A stretch of DNA of 25,343 nucleotides, taken from a virus. The stretch is taken from IMG/VR virus record IMGVR_UViG_3300046011_002258, positions 1 through 25,343 of that record. One strand, 5' to 3'. A model generated the notes under the pieces. The model made no database searches. It was not told where the DNA came from and worked only from the letters and a program-made list of their open reading frames with translations. Positions within the stretch are counted from its first letter, which is position 1; every line of letters starts with the position of its first letter. Position numbers and translations under genes: made by a program. Below are positions 5,498 through 12,468 of this stretch, one piece after another.

Positions 5498-5537
5498 GAA
5501 AGCCTTGCCCCCCTTCCGGCAGGGCTTTCTTTGTTTT
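5498..5537 (+). terminator. Rho-independent terminator of the plus-strand cassette
   Basis: A 12-bp stem GAAAGCCTTGCC/GGCAGGGCTTTC (5498-5509 with 5518-5529, one G-U pair) is followed by TTTGTTTT. It lies 50 bases after the last plus-strand gene. A smaller perfect hairpin GATCGG-CTCTCT-CCGATC (5472-5489) precedes it. Confidence 0.85.
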
Positions 5538-5540
5538 GTA

Positions 5541-5576
5541 AAGACAAAAACCCCTTCGGGATAGGAACCGAAGGGG
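5541..5576 (-). terminator. Rho-independent terminator of the minus-strand replication block
   Basis: A perfect 9-bp stem CCCCTTCGG/CCGAAGGGG (5551-5559 with 5568-5576), read on the minus strand, is followed by TTTTTGTCTTT. It lies about 60 bases past the methyltransferase stop and faces the plus-strand terminator. Confidence 0.85.
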
Positions 5577-5633
5577 CTATTGCCAGCACTCAACTGAGTA
5601 TAGGACCCAGCCTTGTACTATAAGTATAACAGA

Positions 5634-6206
5634 TTATTTTTTTCTAATCCAGTACTGATCGTTGATAACTAGTGTGTCTATCTCAGCCTTGTGTCGCTCA
5701 GTAAATAGAAGTATGCCAGGGCGAGGTGTCTTAGATGGTGGTAGATGGCGACCCCAAGTGTAATCATCAAAGGCCATAATCCCACCGGACTTTAGTAGAG
5801 GCCAGCTAAGTTCAGCATCCATCAACACACTAACTGCTGTGTGGTCTGCATCAATATAAATAAAATCATATGAGTCCATAAAGTTATTACGTTGTCTAAT
5901 TAGATACTCAACAGTATCGCTAACTACAGATATAACAGATAGATTATTGATCTTCTCCTTGTATGTCTTCTCAACATCGCTAAAGTCCATCTCGGCGTGG
6001 CTTTGCTCATCACTTCCCCGCCAAGTATCAACATCAATTAGTATTGAACTCTTATCGGTTAAGATGTTATTGCATAACCATACACTGGCATCTCCTGTGT
6101 ATACACCAAGTTGTAAGAACCTTAGGTTAGGTTTGCCTGCATACTCTGATAGGTAGGTAGTAAAATTATTTTGTGCGGTTTGTGCAAACCAATTAGGATA
6201 ACTCAT
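5634..6206 (-). CDS. class I SAM-dependent methyltransferase (Methyltransf_24 type)
   Basis: A 190-aa protein. The SAM-binding motif I is LRFLQLGVYTGDASVWL (about 28-44), an acidic residue follows in motif II (SSILIDVDTW), and the core ends with YDFIYIDADHTAVSVLMDAE (about 113-132) and LLKSGGIMAFDDYTWG. IDADH-x5-DAE-x-W is typical of Methyltransf_24/cephalosporin-hydroxylase-like phage enzymes. The substrate could be a small molecule, a sugar or a base; nothing shows which. It is the last gene of the replication operon. Its ATG overlaps the previous stop (ATGA). Confidence 0.78.
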   Translation of the reverse strand: MSYPNWFAQTAQNNFTTYLSEYAGKPNLRFLQLGVYTGDASVWLCNNILTDKSSILIDVDTWRGSDEQSHAEMDFSDVEKTYKEKINNLSVISVVSDTVEYLIRQRNNFMDSYDFIYIDADHTAVSVLMDAELSWPLLKSGGIMAFDDYTWGRHLPPSKTPRPGILLFTERHKAEIDTLVINDQYWIRKK

Positions 6207-6376
6207 TTGTCTGTAGTGTAGAAGCCATTACCTTTAAAAGCAATAGCGGGTGGAGTATAGATACGCCTGAGCGTAGCACCACAGGTTGAACACCTATAGT
6301 TTTCTTCGGGATCTGTAATAGACCTTTCAATCTGTATTACTTCATCCCCTCCTGGACACTCATATTCGTAGATCAA
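6203..6376 (-). CDS. FmdB-like zinc-ribbon protein
   Basis: A 57-aa protein that starts at a TTG overlapping the TGA of the upstream gene and ends overlapping the methyltransferase ATG. The sequence follows the FmdB family: IYEYECPGGDE at the N-terminus, then YRCSTCGATLRRIYTPPAIA, then FKGNGFYTTD. FmdB proteins are putative regulatory zinc ribbons common in Actinobacteria. The second Cys pair (C29, C32) is intact, but the first is degenerate: C7 is followed by PGG, so the usual second cysteine is missing. Zinc binding may therefore be altered. No ATG start exists in this frame, which makes the start codon the least certain part. Confidence 0.68.
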   Translation of the reverse strand: MIYEYECPGGDEVIQIERSITDPEENYRCSTCGATLRRIYTPPAIAFKGNGFYTTDK

Positions 6377-6765
6377 AGCTGTATTCCATCCTCTAGTTTT
6401 AAGAACCCTACTAGTTTAGTACGCTTAGTCCTATTCTCAAACTCAGTAGTAATGGGTAGCCACTTCTCCTGCCACTTAGGTTGAGGTATCTCAGTTAGAT
6501 TAAATCCCCACACACCTTCCGGTGTAGAGTTTATATACCAAGGTGTAAGTGATCTAATACCTGCTGCTAAAAGTAATCCCTGATACTTACTCTCTTCAAT
6601 AAGTAGATCAGGGTAGTGGGTCTTGCGAGATTTTAATTCTATAAACATCTTAGACTCTAATGAAATACAATCCCAGTTATCAAACTCTTCACTCTTCTCA
6701 AGGTCGGAGTAATACTTCTCTTTGAGATACTCAAATAACTCTGGCTCTTTAAACTCTATGCCCAA
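6373..6765 (-). CDS. putative PD-(D/E)XK nuclease-like protein
   Basis: A 130-aa protein. A candidate nuclease core is D32 (NWDCISLESK), then FIELKSRK with E43-x-K45, and K60 a little later, followed by a hydrophobic helix. The ExK pair on a strand after an acidic residue fits the PD-(D/E)XK fold of resolvases and restriction-type nucleases, but the fold is assigned from this short motif only. The start is a TTG at 6765 that overlaps the end of the sigma-like gene by 10 bases. It probably processes DNA ends or branches during replication or packaging. Confidence 0.5.
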   Translation of the reverse strand: MGIEFKEPELFEYLKEKYYSDLEKSEEFDNWDCISLESKMFIELKSRKTHYPDLLIEESKYQGLLLAAGIRSLTPWYINSTPEGVWGFNLTEIPQPKWQEKWLPITTEFENRTKRTKLVGFLKLEDGIQL

Positions 6766-7391
6766 GGTGTCTCACCCCCGAGCCTATCTTGTAATCTACG
6801 CAGGGCTGAGATTGATCTGCGATCAGCAGTAGATGTAGCACATTCTAAATATTGTGCTACTTGTTGCAGTGTATAGTTATCGTAGTATCTCATCTGTAAT
6901 ATAGTTTTATCTTCTTGGCCTAGCTTTAGATAAGCCTTCTTTAAATCAATTAGGATAGCTAATAGGTTGCCACCTTCAGCCGGTGTTGATTGCTTACGAG
7001 GTGTGCCATCATTAATCATCTCTTGTGCTTGCTCTAGTACAGTTCCCTCTACAACGGATGCAATAATAAATGGGATTAACTGTGCAATAGTTGAGGTATC
7101 GTAGAACGCCTCATCTCCTACCTTATATCCAGCCTTACGAGCCTTCTCTTTACGGGCATATCTTTCTGCAACTCTACGCATCTGATAGGCAATACGCTTT
7201 TCATTCTGCTCACGCTTATCGGGGTTCTCTTCATTAAGTAGATCAGTAAAATGTTGACCGCGACCAATAGCCCAGAGATAACACTCTTGCCTTACATCAT
7301 CAGTATCAACCCAGCCCTTAAACTTACGAACAATAATATAAGTAACTGAAGGGACTAACTCATACAGAGTTGGGTGTAGCTCTGGACTCAT
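6756..7391 (-). CDS. sigma-70-family-like RNA polymerase sigma factor
   Basis: A 211-aa protein with the two-part layout of small sigma factors. Residues about 25-45 (WVDTDDVRQECYLWAIGRG) resemble region 2, and the end (LGQEDKTILQMRYYDNYTLQ, then QVAQYLECATSTADRRSISA) is a region 4 helix-turn-helix of the sigma-70/ECF kind. The long basic linker at about 60-90 is unusual. It could direct host polymerase to phage promoters or act as a transcription-linked regulator. Its ATG overlaps the previous stop (GAATGA). The partner promoters cannot be named from this window. Confidence 0.65.
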   Translation of the reverse strand: MSPELHPTLYELVPSVTYIIVRKFKGWVDTDDVRQECYLWAIGRGQHFTDLLNEENPDKREQNEKRIAYQMRRVAERYARKEKARKAGYKVGDEAFYDTSTIAQLIPFIIASVVEGTVLEQAQEMINDGTPRKQSTPAEGGNLLAILIDLKKAYLKLGQEDKTILQMRYYDNYTLQQVAQYLECATSTADRRSISALRRLQDRLGGETPWA

Positions 7392-7783
7392 TCACAATCC
7401 AGTGTCTGAACCTCAGGCCAGTTCCCATCTAGTACCATAACTGCAATAGCTGAATAGTTAAGTAGATCTATAAAAGAATCTCGTAATGATTCATTACTAG
7501 GTGCAACATTGTTGTCTACTAAATTATTGATACGAGCAATCTTGTCCCACATACGAACTCTTAATCCATTGATAGGACCACCTGGAGATCTTGCAATATT
7601 TAATGGACCGTAATCGTGGTGCTTATCTATAAGTAAGTTACCTGCTGAGTCTAGAACTGTCCACATATTGGACACAAATTCACTGTCTAAATTAGATTCT
7701 TTTCTCATTGCACCCTGTCTGCGTAGATCTTTAAGATCTCCGACTATTCTGGTAGTACCATCAGTTCTAAGTTCCTCATACAT
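7388..7783 (-). CDS. DUF1599 / nucleotide-modification-associated domain 1-like protein
   Basis: About 131 aa. The core LLIDKHHDYGPLNIA, then GPINGLRVRMWDKIARINNL, then SLRDSFIDLLNYSAIAVMVL matches the all-alpha DUF1599 (Nmad1) pattern, a group tied by genome context to modified nucleotides in phages. The ATG at 7783 has a TAGGTG ribosome site 6 bases upstream; a GTG at 7792 would add three residues. It overlaps the TOPRIM primase end by 8 bases and the sigma-like start by 4. Biochemical role not established; no base-modifying enzyme other than the methyltransferase at 5634-6206 is visible. Confidence 0.7.
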   Translation of the reverse strand: MYEELRTDGTTRIVGDLKDLRRQGAMRKESNLDSEFVSNMWTVLDSAGNLLIDKHHDYGPLNIARSPGGPINGLRVRMWDKIARINNLVDNNVAPSNESLRDSFIDLLNYSAIAVMVLDGNWPEVQTLDCE

Positions 7784-8423
7784 TTGGCACACCTATTGTC
7801 CGTTTTGTCTCTTCTATACCCTTTGCTAAGTATAGATCATTGAGGTCCATACCAGCCGGTAGCGACACGATAGTAGAGTTGATAACCTCTTGAGCTACCA
7901 TCCTTGAGAACTCTGCACCAGGATTTGTACCATCATCTTTTAAATCATTATCACCAATAATATAAACCTTGCCATACCCAGTAAACATCCTAGTAAAGTG
8001 CGACTTCCAAGCCTGTACACCAGGAACTCCAACTGCTGGTATACCTAAGATTGCAGATGCAACAATGGTATCTAACTCACCCTCACAGATTGCTATGTAT
8101 TCACTACTTAAAATGATATCGCTAACATTATACAGATGACCCTTCTGTCCTGTTGGCGCACCATACTTAGGTTTACCTTCATCTAATCTTCTAAACTTAA
8201 ATCCAACACAGTGTCCCATTACAGTCATATAAGGTATGGATAGCCAGCCTTGATAGAACTCGTGACCTGCAATAGGTTGCTTGATATAACCTAAGTAGTA
8301 CTGGTCAGCTACCTCTTTAGAAATCCCACGACCTGCGAGAAATTCTATTGCTTCCTCGCCTAGATCCTTGTTGTACTGGACTGCCGCTTCTAGCGAGGAT
8401 TTCAATTGCTCTGATGAGAGCAT
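7776..8423 (-). CDS. DNA primase, TOPRIM half
   Basis: A 215-aa protein carrying the catalytic half of a DnaG-type primase. The N-terminus (EEAIEFLAGRGISKEVADQY, about 23-42) is the usual linker after the zinc finger, and LSIPYMTVMGHCVGFKFRR begins the core. The TOPRIM signature is ICEGELDTIVASAILGIPAV with E114 and D118, and IIGDNDLK supplies the D158-x-D160 metal pair. It makes RNA primers for the phage helicase complex. The zinc-finger half is a separate gene (8317-8694) that overlaps this one by 107 bases in another frame. A full-length primase would need the two to work as a pair or be joined by a frameshift. Confidence 0.82.
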   Translation of the reverse strand: MLSSEQLKSSLEAAVQYNKDLGEEAIEFLAGRGISKEVADQYYLGYIKQPIAGHEFYQGWLSIPYMTVMGHCVGFKFRRLDEGKPKYGAPTGQKGHLYNVSDIILSSEYIAICEGELDTIVASAILGIPAVGVPGVQAWKSHFTRMFTGYGKVYIIGDNDLKDDGTNPGAEFSRMVAQEVINSTIVSLPAGMDLNDLYLAKGIEETKRTIGVPNV

Positions 8424-8694
8424 CTTTAAACTCCATATTCTCTTTGATACTAATAATGTTTACTGCGTTGCCACCCTTACCGCAAGTATGACAGAAGTAT
8501 AAGTTCTCTCTGGTATTTATTACCGCACTTCTTCTACTGTCATCGTGGAGTACACACCTAACAGAACAAGCCCTACCCTCTCTTACCTCACCGCCATAGT
8601 GAGAAACAATTACTCCAATAGGTATTGCATTTGCATCAGTATCTGAACTGCCTTTACTAGATCTTCTACTCCTTGACCAATCCTGTGCCGGCAT
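8317..8694 (-). CDS. DNA primase, CHC2 zinc-finger half
   Basis: A 125-aa protein. After a basic, Ser/Arg-rich N-terminus (1-16), residues 30-80 form the CHC2 zinc-binding domain: ligands C47, H50, C68 and C71 in CVLHDDSRRSAVIN and YFCHTCGKGGNAVN. It recognises the priming site and contacts the helicase. The C-terminal 25 residues are Arg/Ser/Gly-rich and lie in the overlap with the TOPRIM gene, whose frame is +1 relative to this one. Its ATG at 8694 lies inside the 38-aa gene upstream. Confidence 0.78.
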   Translation of the reverse strand: MPAQDWSRSRRSSKGSSDTDANAIPIGVIVSHYGGEVREGRACSVRCVLHDDSRRSAVINTRENLYFCHTCGKGGNAVNIISIKENMEFKDALIRAIEILARSGSPVQQGSRRGSNRISRRSWDF

Positions 8695-8782
8695 CTGTAC
8701 TCTCCTCTTTTTCTTCTACCACCTCTGGTACTGGTTGTAGTATTTCTGTTGTAGTTATCTCACCCTCTGGTACTGGTGTCAT
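8666..8782 (-). CDS. tiny acidic protein between nuclease and primase
   Basis: A 38-aa acidic protein rich in Glu, Val, Pro and Thr, too short for routine calling. Its ATG overlaps the stop of the upstream nuclease gene (CAATGA) and has the strong ribosome site AAAGGAGAA at the right distance. Its 3' end overlaps the primase start by 29 bases. It lacks a recognisable domain and looks unstructured; it may mainly couple translation of the primase. Real translation is likely, function is not. Confidence 0.5.
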   Translation of the reverse strand: MTPVPEGEITTTEILQPVPEVVEEKEESTDAGTGLVKE

Positions 8783-9141
8783 TGCTTCTCCTTTAACCAT
8801 TGTGTTAGGTCCTGTATGACCCAAGCCTTTTCTATTCCTGCGCTTCTTCTTTTGAATAGTACATAAGATAAAGGCTGATTAATGCTACGATGCTTAGCAT
8901 AATTAGCAGCTTCCTTTTGCGCTTCATCCCAGAACTCCTTTAGATTTAACTTCTTAGTATTCTTTAACTCAAAGATATAAGTTTCACCAGCGACTATAAC
9001 TACTAGATCACCCTCATCCTCACCGCCAGATAGACGTAGCCTCTCAGCTACTAGACCCATCTTCCTAAACCACTTCATTACATCAGTCTCAAACTTTGCA
9101 CCTTTAGTCTTATTGTATTTTGGAGTCACTATAAATAGCAT
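8779..9141 (-). CDS. PD-(D/E)XK resolvase/endonuclease-like protein
   Basis: About 120 aa from ATG 9141. The fold signature is complete: E18 in KGAKFETDVMKWFRKMG, D45 in SGGEDEGDLVVI, and E58-x-K60 in YIFELKNTKK, matching Holliday-junction-resolvase-like nucleases of phages. It would cut branched DNA during replication or before packaging. The frame is open upstream to 9246, but that part lies antiphase inside the helicase gene and reads as non-family sequence. The ATG at 9141 has its AGAAGG ribosome site too close; a GTG at 9129 is an alternative start. It overlaps the helicase end by about 32 bases. Confidence 0.68.
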   Translation of the reverse strand: MLFIVTPKYNKTKGAKFETDVMKWFRKMGLVAERLRLSGGEDEGDLVVIVAGETYIFELKNTKKLNLKEFWDEAQKEAANYAKHRSINQPLSYVLFKRRSAGIEKAWVIQDLTQWLKEKQ

Positions 9142-9952
9142 CCCTTCTATACATTCTACCCATTGCATCTGAATCACTGATCTGACATACCTCATAGTTA
9201 ACAAATAAACCAACGTGGTCAGAGCCATCCGCAGTATGCGGTCCAAATCTATTCTTAACTGCAGCTATCTTTAATACTTTATTGTATGGATCAAAGCCAA
9301 GCGTAAGTATTAGTGCCGGTAATTGAGATACTTTACCGTGAATTGCTCTACGAGCAGGTGGTTCAGTGGTCTTGCCATACTCTGTTTGTTCGCTGACGTG
9401 GTGCAATACCATCACACAAGCCTCAGTCTTACGAGCCATATCGTGGAACTCCACCATAATAGATCTAAGTCCTGCCCACTCATTATCAGATTCTGCTGCC
9501 ACATTCATTAGGTTATCTATTACAACCAGCTCTGGTGGAACTCCAAACAATTCAACATAGGCCTTTATCTCTAACTCAATATCATCTAATGATGGTGATG
9601 AATCAAAGACAAACTGTATGCTATCTAAATTACCTAGATGCTTATCGTAGTAATGACGATTACTAGTTAAGTTATTCTCCACCATAATCTGGCTGTGTCC
9701 TGATAAGTGGGCTGCTGCCCTCATCATTACCGTTGCAGTATCTGTATCTGCCGAGAAGAATAAAGTAGGAACCTTTGCTTTGATTATATAGATAAGAGCA
9801 AACATACTCTTACCAACATTGGGCGCAGCAGCAATCATACATACCTGACCTCTGCGAAACTTAATCTGTTTTTTAGATAGAGTTTCCCATACGTCAGGTA
9901 GTGGTGTTGCATTAGTGGTTGACCCACGCCACGCCCTGTTTAAATTAAGCAA
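9110..9952 (-). CDS. DnaB/RecA-type ATPase, probable replicative helicase
   Basis: A 280-aa protein. It has a RecA-like core with Walker A AAPNVGKS (42-49, with the first Gly replaced by Ala), a sensor-like FFSADTDTATVMMRAAAHLS (about 65-84), Walker B LVVIDN with D146, and VMVLHHVSEQ (H184-H185) as the H3-like motif. This order is typical of phage helicases of the DnaB superfamily 4 group that lack the N-terminal DnaB domain. It would unwind DNA with the primase encoded downstream. Its ATG overlaps the whiB end by 8 bases. The short C-terminal part lacks any special domain. A RecA-like recombination ATPase is the alternative. Confidence 0.78.
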   Translation of the reverse strand: MLNLNRAWRGSTTNATPLPDVWETLSKKQIKFRRGQVCMIAAAPNVGKSMFALIYIIKAKVPTLFFSADTDTATVMMRAAAHLSGHSQIMVENNLTSNRHYYDKHLGNLDSIQFVFDSSPSLDDIELEIKAYVELFGVPPELVVIDNLMNVAAESDNEWAGLRSIMVEFHDMARKTEACVMVLHHVSEQTEYGKTTEPPARRAIHGKVSQLPALILTLGFDPYNKVLKIAAVKNRFGPHTADGSDHVGLFVNYEVCQISDSDAMGRMYRRDAIYSDSKIQ

Positions 9953-10208
9953 CGTCTTCCTTCTTTAAAGTTATACCTCTGGCAGATCTAATACGTTTTC
10001 TTTCATCAACATTTAATCCACCCCAGATACCGAAATACTCTTGGGTAATACCCCACTCAGCACACTCTGCTAAATAGGGACATCTATTACAAATGCTTAC
10101 TGCTGTTTTAGTATGAGTCCGATGGCTTGGATCTTCTATATCGGGGAAATATATTTCCATTCCAACTTCTGCACATAACGGGTTCTCAAATTCCCAAGGA
10201 ACCCGCAT
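9945..10208 (-). CDS. whiB: WhiB-family iron-sulfur transcription regulator
   Basis: An 87-aa protein with all WhiB hallmarks: C12, C40, C43 and C49 (CNRCPYLAEC) to bind a [4Fe-4S] cluster, followed by the turn GIWGGL (60-65) that contacts the sigma factor, and the basic tail ERKRIRSARG for DNA binding. W5 and the PDIEDPSHRT segment also fit. WhiB proteins modulate the host's main sigma factor; the phage copy likely steers or imitates host regulation. It sits between the exonuclease module and the helicase. The ribosome site is weak (AAGAAA). The gene ties the phage to Actinobacteria. Confidence 0.9.
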   Translation of the reverse strand: MRVPWEFENPLCAEVGMEIYFPDIEDPSHRTHTKTAVSICNRCPYLAECAEWGITQEYFGIWGGLNVDERKRIRSARGITLKKEDVA

Positions 10209-10211
10209 AAA

Positions 10212-10685
10212 TTATTTCTTAAATTTTGATACAGAGTCTGGATAAATCGGATCAACCTTTACATAGCCAGGACCCATACGTACAGGCTTTGGTCCTGCTG
10301 CTGGATCACACCAAGCCCAATATGGAGAGCCATCTTTTCTAACACCAGCCTTGTGTATCATCTTTCCATTAACACAATCAGGTGCATCAGCTCTGTTGTA
10401 TGTATATACAGAACCAAACTTATCTGTAAGCACATCACCATCAGTATCTGTTGCTATTGATGTAGCACCTAATGCTTTCTTAGCATAAGAGATAGCACCG
10501 CCTCCATTAAATGATTGTGGTGTTGCACCTAGTGTGGTGCCTGTAGTTGTTATCAATGTTGATAGATCAGACAATGATGTTAAAGATAATTCTAACTCAG
10601 CCTGATTAGTTGCGTAGATATTTATTAAAGTTCCATCAGCTAACTTATAGTTAACCTGAAACTTTGTGCTTTCCGGTGCAGCCAT
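10212..10685 (-). CDS. hypothetical protein with Cys/His segment, possible DNA-binding partner of exonuclease
   Basis: A 157-aa protein not assigned to a named family. The N-terminal 50 residues are beta-rich with Ser/Thr, and the middle holds a Gly/Ala-rich stretch. The C-terminal part has C104-VNGKMIH-x14-C126 (with H111) and aromatic residues YWAWCDP, which looks like a small metal-binding or strand-turn-strand unit. It overlaps the exonuclease stop by one base (TAATG) and precedes whiB. Its place beside a Cas4/RecB-like nuclease would suit a single-strand binding or annealing factor; that is inference only. Confidence 0.45.
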   Translation of the reverse strand: MAAPESTKFQVNYKLADGTLINIYATNQAELELSLTSLSDLSTLITTTGTTLGATPQSFNGGGAISYAKKALGATSIATDTDGDVLTDKFGSVYTYNRADAPDCVNGKMIHKAGVRKDGSPYWAWCDPAAGPKPVRMGPGYVKVDPIYPDSVSKFKK

Positions 10686-11641
10686 TACTTACCTCCAGTA
10701 TATTTGACAGTTAATCGTACTGATTCCTGTCCCTTTTTAATTGGTACATTACCGAGAAGTTTTTTAACCTCATCGATATCTACTGACTCTCGACCAGCTA
10801 TGGTGCTCCAACTAATTTGGATACCACTATTAGTCTGACCAGTAAATCCTTCTAACGAACTCTTTAATGACTCCTTCTCATTAGTAAGTTCTTTTATCTT
10901 TGCATCTAATTGTAGATATTTCAAAGCGGATGTGTCAACCTCTGGGTTGTCTATAAATACTTCACCCTCTTTGATAAGTTCTTTTTTTATACCAGTACAT
11001 CCAATCTTGCCCGACTCATCAAAGTACTTGCAATAGAACTTGCAGTAACTTTGATCGCGCTCTGGCTCTGGTGCAATTGCGCTCTCTTTGATAGCTGATA
11101 ACCAATTCAAAGCATCTTGTGCTAGTGATTCATCATAAGGTTCTGAATGAACTTTGACATCTCGCTCATCACCATCACGGGCGATGGCTACTAGGTTAAC
11201 AGTCTTGGGCTTCCCTTTCCCAGACTTATCAAGTAAGTAGCCATACACCTGTACTTGCCAACGCTGTTGTAGCGAAGGAAAGTAGGATAGATTTTTTACC
11301 TTAACGGTTTTCCAATCTATCACATCTCCGGTCTCTGGTATATATAAATCTATATGAGCTTTCATTCCTTCAAACTCAGCCTCTGTCTCAACCAAATACT
11401 TCTCACCCTTTGGGTCAAGTGCTGATATAGCCTTCTCAATCTCAGCGTGAATAGCAGTACCCATAATGGCAGCCAACTTTAATTCATTATCATTAGTTGC
11501 ATCTCGCCCATTGAGACGATACCAAACTTTTCTACGGCAACCACCTAACTCTGATGGACCTACCTGGGTTTGCTTTGATCTAGATCTACCGGCATCTTTA
11601 GCTCGTAGAACATCAATCAATAACTGCTTTGGATCGCTCAC
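10685..11641 (-). CDS. Cas4/RecB-like PD-(D/E)XK exonuclease
   Basis: About 318 aa. From the GTG start at 11641, C35 lies in SELGGCRRKVWYRL, H65 in MGTAIHAEIEKA, D98 in MKAHIDLYI, D109-x-K111 in VIDWKTV, then the QxxxY-type helix QRWQVQVYGYLL. Three more cysteines (CKFYCK and GC) lie near residue 200-215, so an iron-sulfur cluster with C35 is likely, as in Cas4 and AddB-type nucleases. The C-terminal third has a coiled coil (about 255-285). It would trim DNA ends for recombination. GTG 11641 overlaps the previous stop and has GGGGA 6 bases upstream; GTG 11653 would add four residues. Confidence 0.75.
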   Translation of the reverse strand: MSDPKQLLIDVLRAKDAGRSRSKQTQVGPSELGGCRRKVWYRLNGRDATNDNELKLAAIMGTAIHAEIEKAISALDPKGEKYLVETEAEFEGMKAHIDLYIPETGDVIDWKTVKVKNLSYFPSLQQRWQVQVYGYLLDKSGKGKPKTVNLVAIARDGDERDVKVHSEPYDESLAQDALNWLSAIKESAIAPEPERDQSYCKFYCKYFDESGKIGCTGIKKELIKEGEVFIDNPEVDTSALKYLQLDAKIKELTNEKESLKSSLEGFTGQTNSGIQISWSTIAGRESVDIDEVKKLLGNVPIKKGQESVRLTVKYTGGK

Positions 11642-11733
11642 TCTAATCCCCACTTAATAAAACATTCTAGAATAAATTTATACATCTCTAAGTCTAATAG
11701 ATAAAACTGTAATTGCCAATATATTTCTATCAT
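11638..11733 (-). CDS. tiny hydrophobic protein upstream of the exonuclease
   Basis: A 31-aa aromatic, hydrophobic peptide (IEIYWQLQFYLLDL, then MYKFILECFIKWGL), which could sit in or on a membrane. The ATG at 11733 has an excellent ribosome site (AAGGAAGG) 4-5 bases upstream, and the stop overlaps the likely GTG of the exonuclease (GTGA). No known domain. It may be a coupling leader rather than a working protein; only the ribosome site and junction support it. Confidence 0.4.
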   Translation of the reverse strand: MIEIYWQLQFYLLDLEMYKFILECFIKWGLE

Positions 11734-11742
11734 AAACCTTCC

Positions 11743-12312
11743 TTACTTAGTAAATTGTGTCTTGATACTAGGTGTGCCACCACACCATACGTTGTACTGT
11801 ATAGCAATATTGATTGCTTTCTTTGCAGCACTCGCTGCTTTAGCGTGTGTTTTGGTTTCACTCTCTAGTGCTACTAGCGCACCCAGAGCTATACCACCAC
11901 CTGAACCTATGCCGTAGAAGTTTCTATCATCTCTCATATACCCATAGTCATCACTGATCTGATATATCTTTCCATTAAAACAAAGTAGTGCATCCCAACC
12001 TGAGTCATCATCACTCTTATTCTTAGGTGCAGGATCATAACCTGCATCGGTCAGGGCTTGTTTAATAGATGGTAGAACTCTAATCATTAAGAAGCGATCA
12101 GGTTCTTGAGTTTTAATTACCTTCGGTGGTTGCCATAAGTTATTTAAAATATCTCCAGCAGTAGCATCACCTGCTACAGCTATTAGATATTCATTGACCT
12201 TAACTATCTTGTCATAACCCTTAGCAATATAAGGTTTATCAGTATAGGTAGTCATTGAATCTGAGGCTATTACTGCCCAGCCTTTACCTTGAATACCGAT
12301 TATTGCAGTCAA
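11743..12312 (-). CDS. proteasome/HslV-like Ntn-hydrolase peptidase
   Basis: A 189-aa protein starting at a TTG behind GGAGAT. The second residue is threonine, so removal of Met would expose T2 as N-terminal nucleophile. Counting from T2, an acidic residue (D18, in VIASDSMTT) falls at the position of proteasome D17, and K35 is close to K33. FYGIGSGGGIALGALVAL (132-149) matches the conserved GSGG-x-A element of HslV and proteasome beta subunits. It would form a self-activating protease, with no ATPase partner visible nearby. It is the first gene of the replication operon, with a minus-strand -10 at 12337-12342. Targets unknown. Confidence 0.72.
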   Translation of the reverse strand: MTAIIGIQGKGWAVIASDSMTTYTDKPYIAKGYDKIVKVNEYLIAVAGDATAGDILNNLWQPPKVIKTQEPDRFLMIRVLPSIKQALTDAGYDPAPKNKSDDDSGWDALLCFNGKIYQISDDYGYMRDDRNFYGIGSGGGIALGALVALESETKTHAKAASAAKKAINIAIQYNVWCGGTPSIKTQFTK

Positions 12313-12336
12313 TCTAATCTCCTATCTCTTAAAATA

Positions 12337-12342
12337 ATTATA
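12337..12342 (-). promoter_or_regulatory. likely -10 box of the replication operon
   Basis: A perfect TATAAT on the minus strand lies 25 bases upstream of the TTG of the peptidase gene. The -35 region is not clear. It sits in the 180-base divergent region between this operon and the plus-strand gene at 12493. Confidence 0.45.
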
Positions 12343-12417
12343 GCACCGAAATAAATTATTAGTGGTAGGCACTAGCGACACGCCGTGTATGCGATGATAT
12401 CGGTTACTGGAGGGTAA

Positions 12418-12468
12418 ATGGTTATACTACGAGCCGTGAGGCGAGTTAATCCAGAGGCGGCGCATTGA
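12418..12468 (+). CDS. short leader ORF in frame with the zinc-ribbon gene
   Basis: A 16-codon ORF (MVILRAVRRVNPEAAH, then TGA) with GGAGGG just upstream of its ATG. It is in the same frame as the gene at 12493, and the frame between the TGA and that ATG is open. The TGA (12466-12468) lies in the loop of a GC-rich hairpin: stem GCGGCGC (12457-12463) with GCGCCGC (12470-12476). It may be an attenuating leader peptide, a readthrough extension or a nonsense change. Nothing here distinguishes these. Confidence 0.4.
   Translation: MVILRAVRRVNPEAAH

Noticed and set aside
9142-9246. N-terminal extension of the resolvase-like gene (35 residues before the ATG at 9141).
   Set aside because: It lies within the helicase frame overlap and reads as hydrophobic, non-family sequence; the nuclease motifs start after the later Met.
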